64,000 bases of DNA from an uncultured Verrucomicrobiota bacterium (GTDB lineage Bacteria; Verrucomicrobiota; Verrucomicrobiia; Verrucomicrobiales; Verrucomicrobiaceae): contig CAILZI010000174.1 in NCBI GenBank assembly GCA_903838675.1, forward strand, positions 1 to 64,000. The letters run 5' to 3'. Both the position numbers and the translations under genes were made by a program. The notes under the pieces are model-generated. The model was not told the DNA's origin. It was given only the letters and a program-made list of their open reading frames with translations, and ran no database searches. This document shows, in pieces, positions 7,699 to 17,700 of the stretch (positions are counted from its first letter, which is position 1; each line of letters begins with the position of its first letter).

Positions 7699-8848
7699 AT
7701 GGAAAAGACCAGCAAGACCATCCTCACCGACCTTCAATCCCTCGACACCACGGCTCTAAAGGCAAGGTTGGGGGAGCTCCGGAGGTATCTTTGACGTCCC
7801 GAAATTAAAAGACGAACTGGCCATGCTGGAGGACCGCCTGGCGGCCCCTGGCTTCTGGGATGACGCGAACGCGGCGCGAAAGACGATCGACCGCACGAAT
7901 GTCATCAAAAAGAAAATCGGACCGCTGCAGGATCTTGAAGCGCGTGCCGGGGACTTTGACGGACTCATCGAGCTGGCCAAAGAGGCGGGCGACACGGATA
8001 CGTGGCGTGAGGTGGAGCAGGAGCACAAGACGCTCGAAAAGGATGTCTGCACCTTTGAACTGAGCCAGCTGCTGAGCGGGCCGTTTGACCGTGGCAATGC
8101 CTTCATCACCATTCATTCCGGTGCCGGCGGCACGGAGGCCTGTGACTGGGCGGACATGCTGATGCGGATGTATCAGCGCTGGTGCCAGCGCCGTGGCTAC
8201 AAGGTGGAACTCATCGACCATGAAGCGGGTGATGACGTGGGCACGCGCTCAGCCACGCTCGAAATCATCGGTGAAAACGCCTTTGGCTTTTTGCAGGCCG
8301 AGCGCGGGGTGCACCGACTGGTGCGCATCTCGCCCTTTGATGCCGCCAAGAAGCGACATACGAGTTTTGCCTCGATCGACGTGACGCCCGACTCCGAGGA
8401 GGAGATCGACATTGTCGTGCGGGATGAGGACCTGCGGGTTGATACTTACCGCGCAGGCGGCAAAGGGGGCCAGAACGTGAACAAGGTGGAAACCGCCGTG
8501 CGTCTGACGCACATACCCAGCGGCGTCATTGTGGCCTGCCAGATCGAACGCAGCCAGCCGAAGAACCGCGCCAAAGCGATGGCGATGCTCAAAGCGAAAC
8601 TCTTTCAGATCGAGGAAGACAAGCGTCAGGCCGAGATCAACCGCCAGTATGGTGAAAAGAGCGACATCGGCTGGGGCAGCCAGATTCGCAGCTACGTCTT
8701 TCAGCCTTACCAGATGGTCAAAGACCACCGCACAGGCGAGAAGACCAGCAGCGTGCAGGCCGTGATGGACGGGGACCTGGACGCCTTCATGGAAGCCAAG
8801 CTGCGCGGGCGGAAGGCCGGGGACAATGACAAGGACGACGATGTCTAA
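7699..8848 (+). CDS. prfB: Peptide chain release factor 2 with programmed +1 frameshift
   Basis: Coding is 7699-7791 joined to 7793-8848 (31 + 351 codons, about 382 residues). The first frame ends CGG AGG TAT CTT TGA C, and slipping one base at CTT continues the long frame as GAC GTC CCG. The product has the RF2 stop-codon recognition tripeptide SPF (RISPFDAAKKRHTSF) and the catalytic GGQ (AGGKGGQNVNKVET). RF2 terminates translation at UGA and UAA, and its own in-frame UGA provides autoregulation. Reading from the internal ATG at 7823 would lose the N-terminal helices, so the frameshift model is much better supported. Confidence 0.96.
7781..7795 (+). promoter_or_regulatory. prfB +1 programmed frameshift site
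   Basis: GGAGG (7781-7785), then TAT, CTT (7789-7791) and TGA (7792-7794) followed by C. This matches the known prfB recoding signal: an internal Shine-Dalgarno-like element three bases before the slippery CTT codon, then UGA-C, a weak termination context. Confidence 0.95.
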
Positions 8849-8853
8849 GCAGA

Positions 8854-8938
8854 GTTGACGGTGGTTTACAGTGGTTGACGATGGTTTACTGTTGTTGGCC
8901 AGAGGCTGTGTTGCAAAAAATCGTAAACCACCGTCAAC
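8854..8938. repeat. Three copies of a 16-bp repeat upstream of the AraC gene
   Basis: GTTGACGGTGGTTTAC occurs at 8854-8869. A one-mismatch copy lies at 8874-8889 in the same orientation, exactly 20 bp on. A perfect copy lies at 8923-8938 in inverted orientation, ending eight bases before the AraC-family start codon. Direct half-sites of about 17 bp spaced near two helical turns are how AraC/XylS proteins commonly bind, so an autoregulatory operator is plausible. A dispersed intergenic repeat is the alternative. Confidence 0.6.
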
Positions 8939-8946
8939 TTTCCCCC

Positions 8947-9813
8947 ATGAAGCCTGTATTCGAGAAAGTCCCCAAACGTCAGTGGGAGTCGTTTCACTGT
9001 GAGACGGTGCGTGCGCTGGATTACGGAACGCGCTGGCATTTTCACCCGGAGTTTCAGCTTACCCTGGCAATTGAGAGCCGCGGGCATCGGGTGGTGGGGG
9101 ACAACATTGGGGCGTTGACGGATGGAGACATCGTGATGATTGGATCCAATCTGCCGCATGTGTGGCATCAGGACACGAGTGCGAAGTCGCGGCGGGTGAA
9201 TGCGATCATCGTGCGATTCGATGAGGATTTTCTGGGACGTGATTTCATGGCGCTGCCGGAGATGGAGCCTGTTAAGCGGCTGCTGCAGCGGGCGGCGCGG
9301 GGACTGGAGGTGCGCGGGGCTGCGCGAGCGGTGGTGCCGGAGCACATGAAGCGTCTTGCCTGCAGCGAGGGGCTCGCGCGGGTGATCGAACTGCTGGCGA
9401 TTCTTAATGCGCTGGCCGCGTCAGAGGATCTGAAGGCGCTGGCGAGCTCCAACTTTGAACCGAAGCTTGAATCCGCCGACCAGGGACGGATGGAGCGTGT
9501 GATCGACTTCATTCACACGCATCTGACGGAAGAAATCGACCGTGAGCGTCTGGCAAAGCTGGCGCACCTCAGCCTCGGTGCTTTCAGCCGCTTCTTCCAC
9601 TCGCGCACAGGCAAAACGGTGCCGCAGTATGTAAACGAAGTGCGCATCGGTCGTGCCTGCGGCATGCTGGCGGAGGACGTGTCAAACATCACGGATATCG
9701 CGATGGACTGTGGGTATCGCAATTTGGCGAACTTCAACCGCCGCTTCCGTGAAGTGATGGGAACAACGCCGAGCGCCTACCGGCAAAAATTTCGCGGCAT
9801 GGCGGGGCAGTGA
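8947..9813 (+). CDS. AraC family transcriptional regulator
   Basis: The start at 8947 (MKPVFEKVPKRQWESF) gives 288 residues. Starting at 8875 would run the protein through the repeat array and is rejected. The N-terminal half is a cupin-type sensor domain with HFHPEFQL at 31-38 and DGDIVMIGSNLPHVWH, a typical ligand-binding pattern. The C-terminal about 100 residues hold two helix-turn-helix motifs (LAKLAHLSLGAFSRFFHSRT; ITDIAMDCGYRNLANFNRRF) and the AraC ending GTTPSAYRQ. Such proteins often control sugar or metabolite genes. No obvious target operon adjoins it, so its own promoter is the best guess. Confidence 0.9.
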   Translation: MKPVFEKVPKRQWESFHCETVRALDYGTRWHFHPEFQLTLAIESRGHRVVGDNIGALTDGDIVMIGSNLPHVWHQDTSAKSRRVNAIIVRFDEDFLGRDFMALPEMEPVKRLLQRAARGLEVRGAARAVVPEHMKRLACSEGLARVIELLAILNALAASEDLKALASSNFEPKLESADQGRMERVIDFIHTHLTEEIDRERLAKLAHLSLGAFSRFFHSRTGKTVPQYVNEVRIGRACGMLAEDVSNITDIAMDCGYRNLANFNRRFREVMGTTPSAYRQKFRGMAGQ

Positions 9814-9860
9814 CGCCCACGCCACTTGCGCCGCCTTTCATCCAGTGAGATAAGCTGTGC

Positions 9861-10658
9861 ATGAGTCAGATGCTTGAACCGGATCTTTCCGTGGTGGACC
9901 TCCGCTCCTACTTCGTGCGGAAGCGCAATGCGCTGCTGGTGCGGGGGCGCTTCAGTCCGCTCTACCTCGATTACTACCTGCACCTGATGCAGTACGGCCT
10001 GCAGAATGCGGAGCCGCTGGACCAGATGCTCAAGGATGCGCTGGCCGCGCTGGCGCTGCATCTCTGCTCACGCCCGCAGGATGAGGGCTGTGCGTGGACG
10101 ATCCATGTGAAAGAGCCGCAGCGTGCGAATGTGTTCGTGACCGGCAGCACGCGTCCGGGCCGGGTGGCCGGCCGGGTTTTCACCGAAGATGTGCGCCAGG
10201 AGGGGGAGGCGATGTTCATTTCGCAAACGACGCGTCCGGACCAGCCGCCACGGCAGAGCATGATCGAGTTTTTCGGCGATGACATGCTGAAGGCGGTGGA
10301 AACGTTTTACACCACCAGCGAGCAGAGGCTCACGCGCTTTTTCCGTCTGGAGGATGAAGAGTTCGTGCAGATCTCTGCCGAGCCGGACTGCGATGAACAA
10401 TGGCTGTCCGACCTGACGCTGGAGCAGGTGCTTGCACTTGAAACGAGCGAGCATCTCACGCTGCTGGAAACGCGCGGCTACGTGTTTGAATGCGGCTGCT
10501 CCATCGAGCGCCTGCTGCCCATCATCATGCGCCTGCCGCAGGATGATCTGGACCACATTTTTGCCGACGGGGTGGCGCAGATCCACTGCCCGCGCTGCGG
10601 TGCGGTCTTTCGCACGCCAAAGGAGAGCTTTGAACAGTGGCGGTCCAAGCAGTCTTGA
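9861..10658 (+). CDS. hslO: Hsp33 redox-regulated chaperone
   Basis: The 265-residue protein shows the Hsp33 layout. An N-terminal alpha/beta domain is followed by a C-terminal zinc switch with Cys211-x-Cys213 (ECGCSIERL) and, 30 residues later, Cys243-x-x-Cys246 (HCPRCGAVF). These four cysteines bind zinc when reduced. On oxidation with heat or HOCl they form disulfides and the cytosolic holdase becomes active. It is slightly shorter than the usual about 290 residues. It follows the AraC gene by 47 nt and precedes the glycosyltransferase by 55 nt on the same strand. Confidence 0.88.
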   Translation: MSQMLEPDLSVVDLRSYFVRKRNALLVRGRFSPLYLDYYLHLMQYGLQNAEPLDQMLKDALAALALHLCSRPQDEGCAWTIHVKEPQRANVFVTGSTRPGRVAGRVFTEDVRQEGEAMFISQTTRPDQPPRQSMIEFFGDDMLKAVETFYTTSEQRLTRFFRLEDEEFVQISAEPDCDEQWLSDLTLEQVLALETSEHLTLLETRGYVFECGCSIERLLPIIMRLPQDDLDHIFADGVAQIHCPRCGAVFRTPKESFEQWRSKQS

Positions 10659-10713
10659 AACAGGCGTCCCGCTTGCATTTTCCAGCCGCAAACGAGACGT
10701 TTGCGCTACTCGC

Positions 10714-11799
10714 ATGAAACTTGCCCTCATTCGCCGACAGTTCTCCGCCACCGGAGGTGCGGAGCTGTATGTGCAGAGGCTGCTGGGGGCGCTGACTGCT
10801 GCGGGGCATGAGACGCATCTGTATGCGGAAAAGTGGCAGGGGCAGGCGGCAGGTGTGCAGTTTCACAGCGTCAAGGTTGAGGGCTCACGTGCGGAGCGTC
10901 CGCTGCATTTTGCGGAAGCTGTGAACGCTGCTTTGCAGCACGAGAAATTTGATTGTGTGTTCAGCCTGGAACGCACGCTGAATCAGGATGTCTATCGTGC
11001 TGGAGACGGCCTTCACCGTGTGTGGCTGCAGCGGCGCAGGCAGTTTGCACCCTGGTGGAAGCGTCCGCTGGTGGGACTGGGGGCGTTTCACCGCAACATG
11101 CTGGCGCTGGAGGCGCAGACCTTTGATCCGGCGAATACGGGGCGCATCATTGTGAACTCCGAGATGGTGCGCGGCGAGATCGCGCAGCATTTTCCCGACT
11201 TCCCGCAGGAGCGCGTGCACATGATCCGCAACGGGGTGGATGTGCGGCGTTTCAAGAGCGCGTCGAGATCAGCGGCGCGGAAACGCTTTGGTCTTGAAGA
11301 CAATGATTTTGTGCTGGTCTTCGTCGGCTCCGGCTGGGAGCGCAAGGGGCTGCCCTGGCTGCTGAAGTTCATGGCCGGGTGCAGCGATGATCCGCACCTC
11401 AAACTGCTTGTCGTTACGCGGGACCGCATGCGTGGCAAGATTTCGCCGAACGTTATTCTCACGGGGCCGCTGAATGATGTGGAGGCGGCGTATGCAGCCG
11501 GCGATGTGCTGACTTTTCTGCCCATTTATGAACCCTGCTCCAATGTGGTGAGCGAAGCGCTGGCCACTGGCATACCGGTGATCACGACGAGCTTCAATGG
11601 CGCCAGCGAATTGATCGACTCCGGCATCAACGGTCATGTCCTTCATGATCCGGGGGATCTGGCGACGCTGGGCATGTGCATCAACCACTGGCGTGCTCAC
11701 GGCGGTGCCGGGCCAGTGAAAACACGGCTGCCACTTGATCTGGAGCTGAATGTGACGCTTACTTTGCAGGTGCTGGAGGTGGCGGCGAAATCAGATTGA
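10714..11799 (+). CDS. Glycosyltransferase family 4, WaaG-like
   Basis: The frame is open from 10432, but the ATG at 10714 starts the recognisable protein (361 residues, MKLALIRRQFSATGGAELYV). The N-terminal Rossmann domain has the GGAE loop. IIVNSEMVRGEI and IRNGVDVRRF mark the domain junction. The C-terminal donor-binding domain has VFVGSGWERKGLPWLL and the E-x7-E signature (YEPCSNVVSEALATGIPVI). This is a retaining GT-B enzyme using a nucleotide-sugar. The overall pattern recalls WaaG/RfaG, which adds glucose to the LPS inner core, so an envelope glycan role is likely. The last 41 nt overlap the end of the opposing giant gene. Confidence 0.88.
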   Translation: MKLALIRRQFSATGGAELYVQRLLGALTAAGHETHLYAEKWQGQAAGVQFHSVKVEGSRAERPLHFAEAVNAALQHEKFDCVFSLERTLNQDVYRAGDGLHRVWLQRRRQFAPWWKRPLVGLGAFHRNMLALEAQTFDPANTGRIIVNSEMVRGEIAQHFPDFPQERVHMIRNGVDVRRFKSASRSAARKRFGLEDNDFVLVFVGSGWERKGLPWLLKFMAGCSDDPHLKLLVVTRDRMRGKISPNVILTGPLNDVEAAYAAGDVLTFLPIYEPCSNVVSEALATGIPVITTSFNGASELIDSGINGHVLHDPGDLATLGMCINHWRAHGGAGPVKTRLPLDLELNVTLTLQVLEVAAKSD

Positions 11800-14700
11800 G
11801 AAGCGTGGTGCGAATGGCGATTTCAGATTGGAACCCGGCTATTTCTTTGTGCTGATCGAGGCAGAGGCGGGCTTCTTTGAAATCGCCACAGCGGATCAGC
11901 ATTTCGGCACGATGGAGCAGGCAGTGTTTCACATAAAAAGAGGAAGAGGAGTTGTTAGACCGATACCATTGATCCTTCGCAAGATCATAGAAGCGGGCGG
12001 CCATGTCGCAGCTGCCGTTTTCGCGCATGAGGTGGGCTAAACTTTCGAGAGTGACTGGAGCCAAAGATCCGGAAATTTTCAGCAGGGCGTCCGTGTTTTT
12101 AACCAGCTCGTCGAAGGTGAATATGTTGAGCTGGAGCAGCAGAGACCAGAAGTTGGGAGTGGATATGATGAGCCTCATCTGAGGGGACCCGCCTGCCATC
12201 ACTTCCTGCCTTATCGGAGCTGATACTCGAGCAATCAATTCGAGCCTCTGCTGAAAAGGCAGCCGGTGTTTTCCTGTGCCAACGATTGACGCGATGAACT
12301 CCAGGTATTTCATGGTGCTGCTGACTCCGGTGGGCTCTTCTGCCATTTGAGCTGGCAGCGGTTCTTTTTTGAGCACCGCCCGCCATGCACGGATGCTGGT
12401 TTGAATCGCAGCCTGAGACAGATAACCGTTTTCTGAACTGTTCCCAGACTTGCTGGAGAGAATGGCAAGCTGAAGCAGTTTCTCAGGTTCGCGTGCGGTG
12501 CCCGCCGACCAAAAGTGCGACAGGCATTGGAACAGGGCGCTGCGGAAGTATCCGAGCGTGCTGTCTGAGATTGTGCCGTGGCGCTTGAGCATGCCGGGGT
12601 CAGTGCGCATGCGCTCAGCATGGGCATTGGGTGCGTTGAAGTCTCCTTTGGCTGTCTTCAGCGCAGCGTGCACGGCAATGAAGTCCACCCAGATGCGCTC
12701 ATTGAAGTAATTTTCACCCAACGAATCAGACATGAACACTTTGGCGATGGCATCGTACTGAGGCAGCAAAAGCAAGGCGGCTTCAGGCTGCTGGAGGCCG
12801 AGGAAGGCGAGGGTTTGCGCGCGCTGAAAAGGCTGCTGTGGCAGCGGAATGGCAGCGACCTTTTTGGCAAATGCCGTGAACCGTTCATGAAGTGGCTGCC
12901 CTTGAGAGGCCGGATAGAGGATGCGAGTGGCGGTGTCATCTGCTGCAAGTGCGATGACTTCGGCCAGCAGTGCATCCTCAAGGCTGGCGGCCTGCATCTC
13001 ACGGAGGGTGGCATCTGATGGAGGTTGCCACCAGTTCCTCTTGTCTGAGTAGGTGAATTCGGACTGAGTGGTGCGGAGGTTCAGTTTATTGATCAACTGC
13101 CAGGCTCCTTTTTCCAGCAGGATGCCAGCAGATCCAGTGACGTCGTATTTGCCAAGGGTGTTGACAAGCGGTTCCAGGGCGGCCGAATTGGTTGAGCTGG
13201 TGGAAAGGCGCAGAATGGCGCAATTCAGCCCAGGATCGATTTGGCGCACTCCATTTTTACGAATGATGGCCTCAAGCTGTTCCCAGCGTTCGAGTGCGAG
13301 GCGGCTGGTTTGTTTCCAAGCCTCGTTGACAGGCTGGACGGCGGCGGAGTTGAGCAGCAGTTCGAGTTCAAAGCGTGTGATGGGGACGCCATCATGCCAT
13401 GCCTTGGCGGCGGCGAGCCCCCAGGTCTGTCTGGCCTGCTCGTCCATCAGTCCGGGATGGGTGAGGGTGAGCCATGCCGCCAGCGACAGACGGACATGGG
13501 GTTTGATTTGCTCATCCTGCAGCAGCGCCATGGACTGCCGGGTGGATGCCGCGAATTTCTTCGTTGCAGACGGCGATGCGACAAGAAGCTTCCGTGGACC
13601 TTCAGGCCAGCCAGGCACTGCTTCGGTGCTTTCAATCAGTTCAAGCGCGAGGCGGCATTCATGGCGGATGATCTGGAGGCCGGGACTGTTTTCTTCAGCC
13701 GCCCACATGGCCACTTCACGGCGTACCTGAGGTCCCATCTGCTCAAGTGACTGGTGCAGCAGTGGCAGCCAAAGCCCGCGAGTGTTTCCGATGTCATACC
13801 GCGCTGTTTGACGCATGAAGTCAGCCCAGACTGCTTTCGGCGCAGCCCATCCACCGCGTTGTTCCCAAAGCAGGAAGAGCTCGCCTGGCGTCGGAACGGA
13901 AGTTTGAATCACGCGCTTGTCTGCCAGTACGCGAATTTCTGGGAGGCTGGCCGCAGCCAGCATCTGGCAGGCGAGAAGGGCTGGGGAGTCCTCGGCATTG
14001 GCGCGCAGCTGGTTCTGAAAATAGTGGCTGACCATCCCGCCATCACGGAAGAAGGGGCTTCGCGCAAAGCTGGTAGAAGGGTCCTGCGGTTCCAAATGAC
14101 GAGACAGCGCGAGCACGAGTTTTATCGCCTCCTCCGATCTGGCTGATTCCAACAGACGTACCAGTTCGTTCCTGGCCGGAATGGAATAGCCGCGAAAAGG
14201 CAGCGTGGCACCGGGCTTGCCGGCAAGCAGAGCGTCAAGAAAGCTGCGCTCCTCCGTGGTGCGGAGCTGCAGCAAAGGCGCGAAGCGTGCCAGATCCCCT
14301 TCTGCTTGTTTTGGATTACCAAGTTCAGGAAACTGTTTTTCAAAGGCGTCCAGCACCGCGCCGGCAGCCTGCGGATTCAGCCGTGGGAAATGGGAGGAGC
14401 AGAGCTCCAGACGGCGGCTTCTTTCAGGCGAGTCTTTGTTTGTGAGGCATGCGGCGAATAAATAATGACCGAATTTTGCCCCCTTTTGGCTGAGAAGAAA
14501 TTGCGCAGTTTTTTCAAGCTGATCCGGGCTTGAAGAAGACAGGCGGCTCAGTGTCAGCGCGAGCACGCTGCGCATCCTGTAACCGGGGAGTGAAAAAGCG
14601 TCATAGGTGGCGGCATCCGCAAGCAGACCCATTTCGTCGAGTGAACGAACAAGCTTCTCTGCGCTGGCGACAGTCGCTTCTGGCAAGGCAATGGAGATCA

Positions 14701-17700
14701 GCTGGTGCTCACTCAACGGCATGCTGCCGGGACCGATGGGACGCACAGGGTTTTGACTCCCAAGGTGTTGTGCCCCGAATTGCAGCGCTTTGGGTGCAAG
14801 CCGTGGAGAACTGCACAATTTGAGGACGAACGAGTTCAGCGGTGGCATGCGATTGCGGATGGGGCTCTGGCTGAATTCGGTGAGATACAGGCTGCCGATG
14901 AGCTGGAGCGCCTGTTCGACCTTATGGATGTCCGTCGGAACCATCTGCTGCAGCTGGTCAGCGAAGTAGTCCAGGTAACTGCGTTCCCCGGTGCTGTAGT
15001 TTTGCAGGCCACCGGGCATGCGGAGATTGAAGCGAGACTGTTCTGCAGGGGGAAGAGATTTGATGTAGATCAATTCGAGTTCCCGCCACGTCCTGATCTT
15101 GAGCAGGTTTTCGATGAAGGCCTGCAATTTGGCCTGCTGCTCTTTGACCAGCGGGGCGAACGCTTCCTGAAGAGCGGGTACATTTGCAGCAAAGATTTCC
15201 ACCCATTTCTTGCGTTGAACAATGCCGCCGAGCATGTTTTTCTGCTCGGCTGAGCAGGCGGCGATCTCCTCGGCGTGCGCCTGGGCAAAGGCGGTGATCT
15301 CATCGGGCGCATTGTATGTTTTGCTGCAAAGCAGGGTAATCAAATCCACGCCGAAAGTGCGCGGCTGGCGTTTGTTGAGCTCCTCGACAAGATCAGGATG
15401 CATGCTGCCACCGGTGAATTCACCGCTCATGACTTCAAGCATGGTCAGATGCTGGGTATTGCTGGGCAGCAGACGAGGATTGAAGGTGGCGGCAGGCTCG
15501 AGCATGCCTGCGGCTTCCAGCAGCGCGATGACTCGCTGGGGTTTACCACGGTGCTTGTAGAGGTTGCGCGCGGAGCCAAGCGTGCGCTCCAGCCATGCTG
15601 AATCCCTTGCTGCACCGCATTCTTCGGCGCGCTGCATGACTTCGCGGAAAAGCTCAGGCACGGCGGCGGCGTTTTGCAGCCATTTGGCGACCTGGGTTTG
15701 ATGGGGCTGCTGGCGACCGCCACCCCGGCTGTTCAGTGCATCCTGTTGTGCAACGAGTTTGCTGATTTGATCAAGAAGGGCAATGGCGCGCGGCTTGTCT
15801 GATTGAGCAAGACGATCAAGCAAAGGCACACCGAACTGGACGGCCTCATAGACTTCGCTGCCGGAGCTGCTCAGACTGGTCATTTGCATCCAGCGGGCGA
15901 TGTCGGCTTCAAATTGAACCGAGGTTGCAGTGATCAGCGGTTGAAGGGATTGTTTGAGCGCGGCGTCCTGCTCTGATTTTTGATCCAAATCCGGCATGCG
16001 TGCATTGAGCATGGCCAGGAGGCTGGCGGCGGAAGCTGGCTGAAGTCTGGCGAAATCATCGCGGCGCTTTTGAATGAAGGCGAGGATGGAGGAGTCATCC
16101 GGGCGTTTGCTGTTGTAAAAGCTGCGCCTATTCGTGTCGTCGCCCGGATCCCGGTGAAGAAACGCCAGCAGCAATTCGGTGCCGAAGGCGGCGGGTTGTT
16201 TCGCCAGGAAGTCATGGACCGCAGGCCGGAGCTCATTGCTGTTTTCAATCCGGTTGATGAGGCTGGAAAGCAGGGTCGGTTCCTGGCTGCTTTCAGACTT
16301 GGGATCACGGAATTCCGCAGCCTCGGCAACCCAGGGTGTGCCGGAAAATACGAAGCGGATATTTTCGGGATCATGCAATGATTCTTCCAAGTAATTGCGC
16401 AGGCTGGCGTTCCAGTTGCGCGATAGTGAGACGCCTTCCTGATCAGCCAGAGCGAAGGTGGTGTGAAGCAGCTGCGGAACCTGAGTGAGCGCTGTCAGCA
16501 GACGTAACACGGGTGTCTCACGGTTATTCTGCATAACAGCCTGCTTCTGCTCCGGACTGCCGCGCAGGAGTTCGACGGCGTGTCGGGCTGCGGCATCAGC
16601 TTTGGTGATATCAATGTCTACCATGGCACGCAGCAACGCCGGGAACTGCTGGGTAAACTGGTATTCCTGCTGCTTGATGTCATTCCATGTTTTCGTGGCA
16701 ATGACCTGTTCGATTTTATGGACCAGTCCGGTGTTTTCAGCCTTCAGCAGCGGGGCAAGGACTTGGGCGAGTTTTTTGCCCAGCTGATCAGGTCGCGGAT
16801 AGCCGCGCAACTCGTCGCGCAGAAGGAGGGAGAGCTCGCTCTGGCTGACGGTGCTCATGGTGGCGATCTCCTGCGCATGGCGTGTCAGGACCACCTGCAG
16901 CGCGGCGCTGCGATAGGCAAAGCCGTCTCCATCATTGCGGGACTGGAAATGGGCGATTTGTGCGGTTTCGAGCGGGGTCGGTGTGCCATCGAGATGCAGC
17001 ACCGTGCGGCTGTTTTTCAGCAGCAACGCCTGCATGAGATCGGCACCAAAGCTGGGTTTGCGTTTGCCGAGCAGGTCCAGGGTGGAGTTGAGCCGCTCGT
17101 CGTTCGAGCGCTCGCGCCACTGGCGGCAGAGATTGCCCAGCCAGGTGTTATGCTGCTGGGCTTCGCTCAAATCGTAGGCACGGAAATGGGATGCATCTCC
17201 GAGAAATCCGACGGCGGATGCGCTGAATAGAAATTCCTCCGGTGTATGAATGCGGCCGCTTTCAGCATGATGGGAGGCGATCTGGCGCAGCCAGTCAGGC
17301 GACTGGTCGAGGCCATCTTCCATGGCGAGATCGACCAACCCGAGGCCGCGGCGGTCCTGCAGTAAATTTTGCAGCCATTGAATGTAACCTTGCACGGCCT
17401 GCTGGCTGCGAGAGGATTGAGACGAAAACCTGGCGTTGCGCTGCCGCTGGGAGTCACGCCACCTGGCGATGTTCTGACTGCGCATCTCAGGCGTGGCACC
17501 GATCGATTGGTCACGCAGAGTGCGAACGAAACTGCGCAAAGCTTCTGGATCGCGCTGTCCGAGGGCAAAGGCGTAGGAATTGACCGCCTGTGGCAGGTAA
17601 CCAAAATTGCTGTATGCGGGCTGGGCGGAGGATTGAAGCAGCAAAAGCTGGTTCAAGGGCTCTGTGATTTTTCGCGTCTGCCAAAGCTGCACGATTTCAT

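Noticed and set aside
8854..8938. CRISPR-like array
   Set aside because: Only three short repeats, one inverted, with spacers of 4 and 33 nt and no cas genes nearby.
8875..8946. Upstream extension of the AraC-family gene
   Set aside because: These codons are formed by the 16-bp repeats; the conserved protein begins at 8947.
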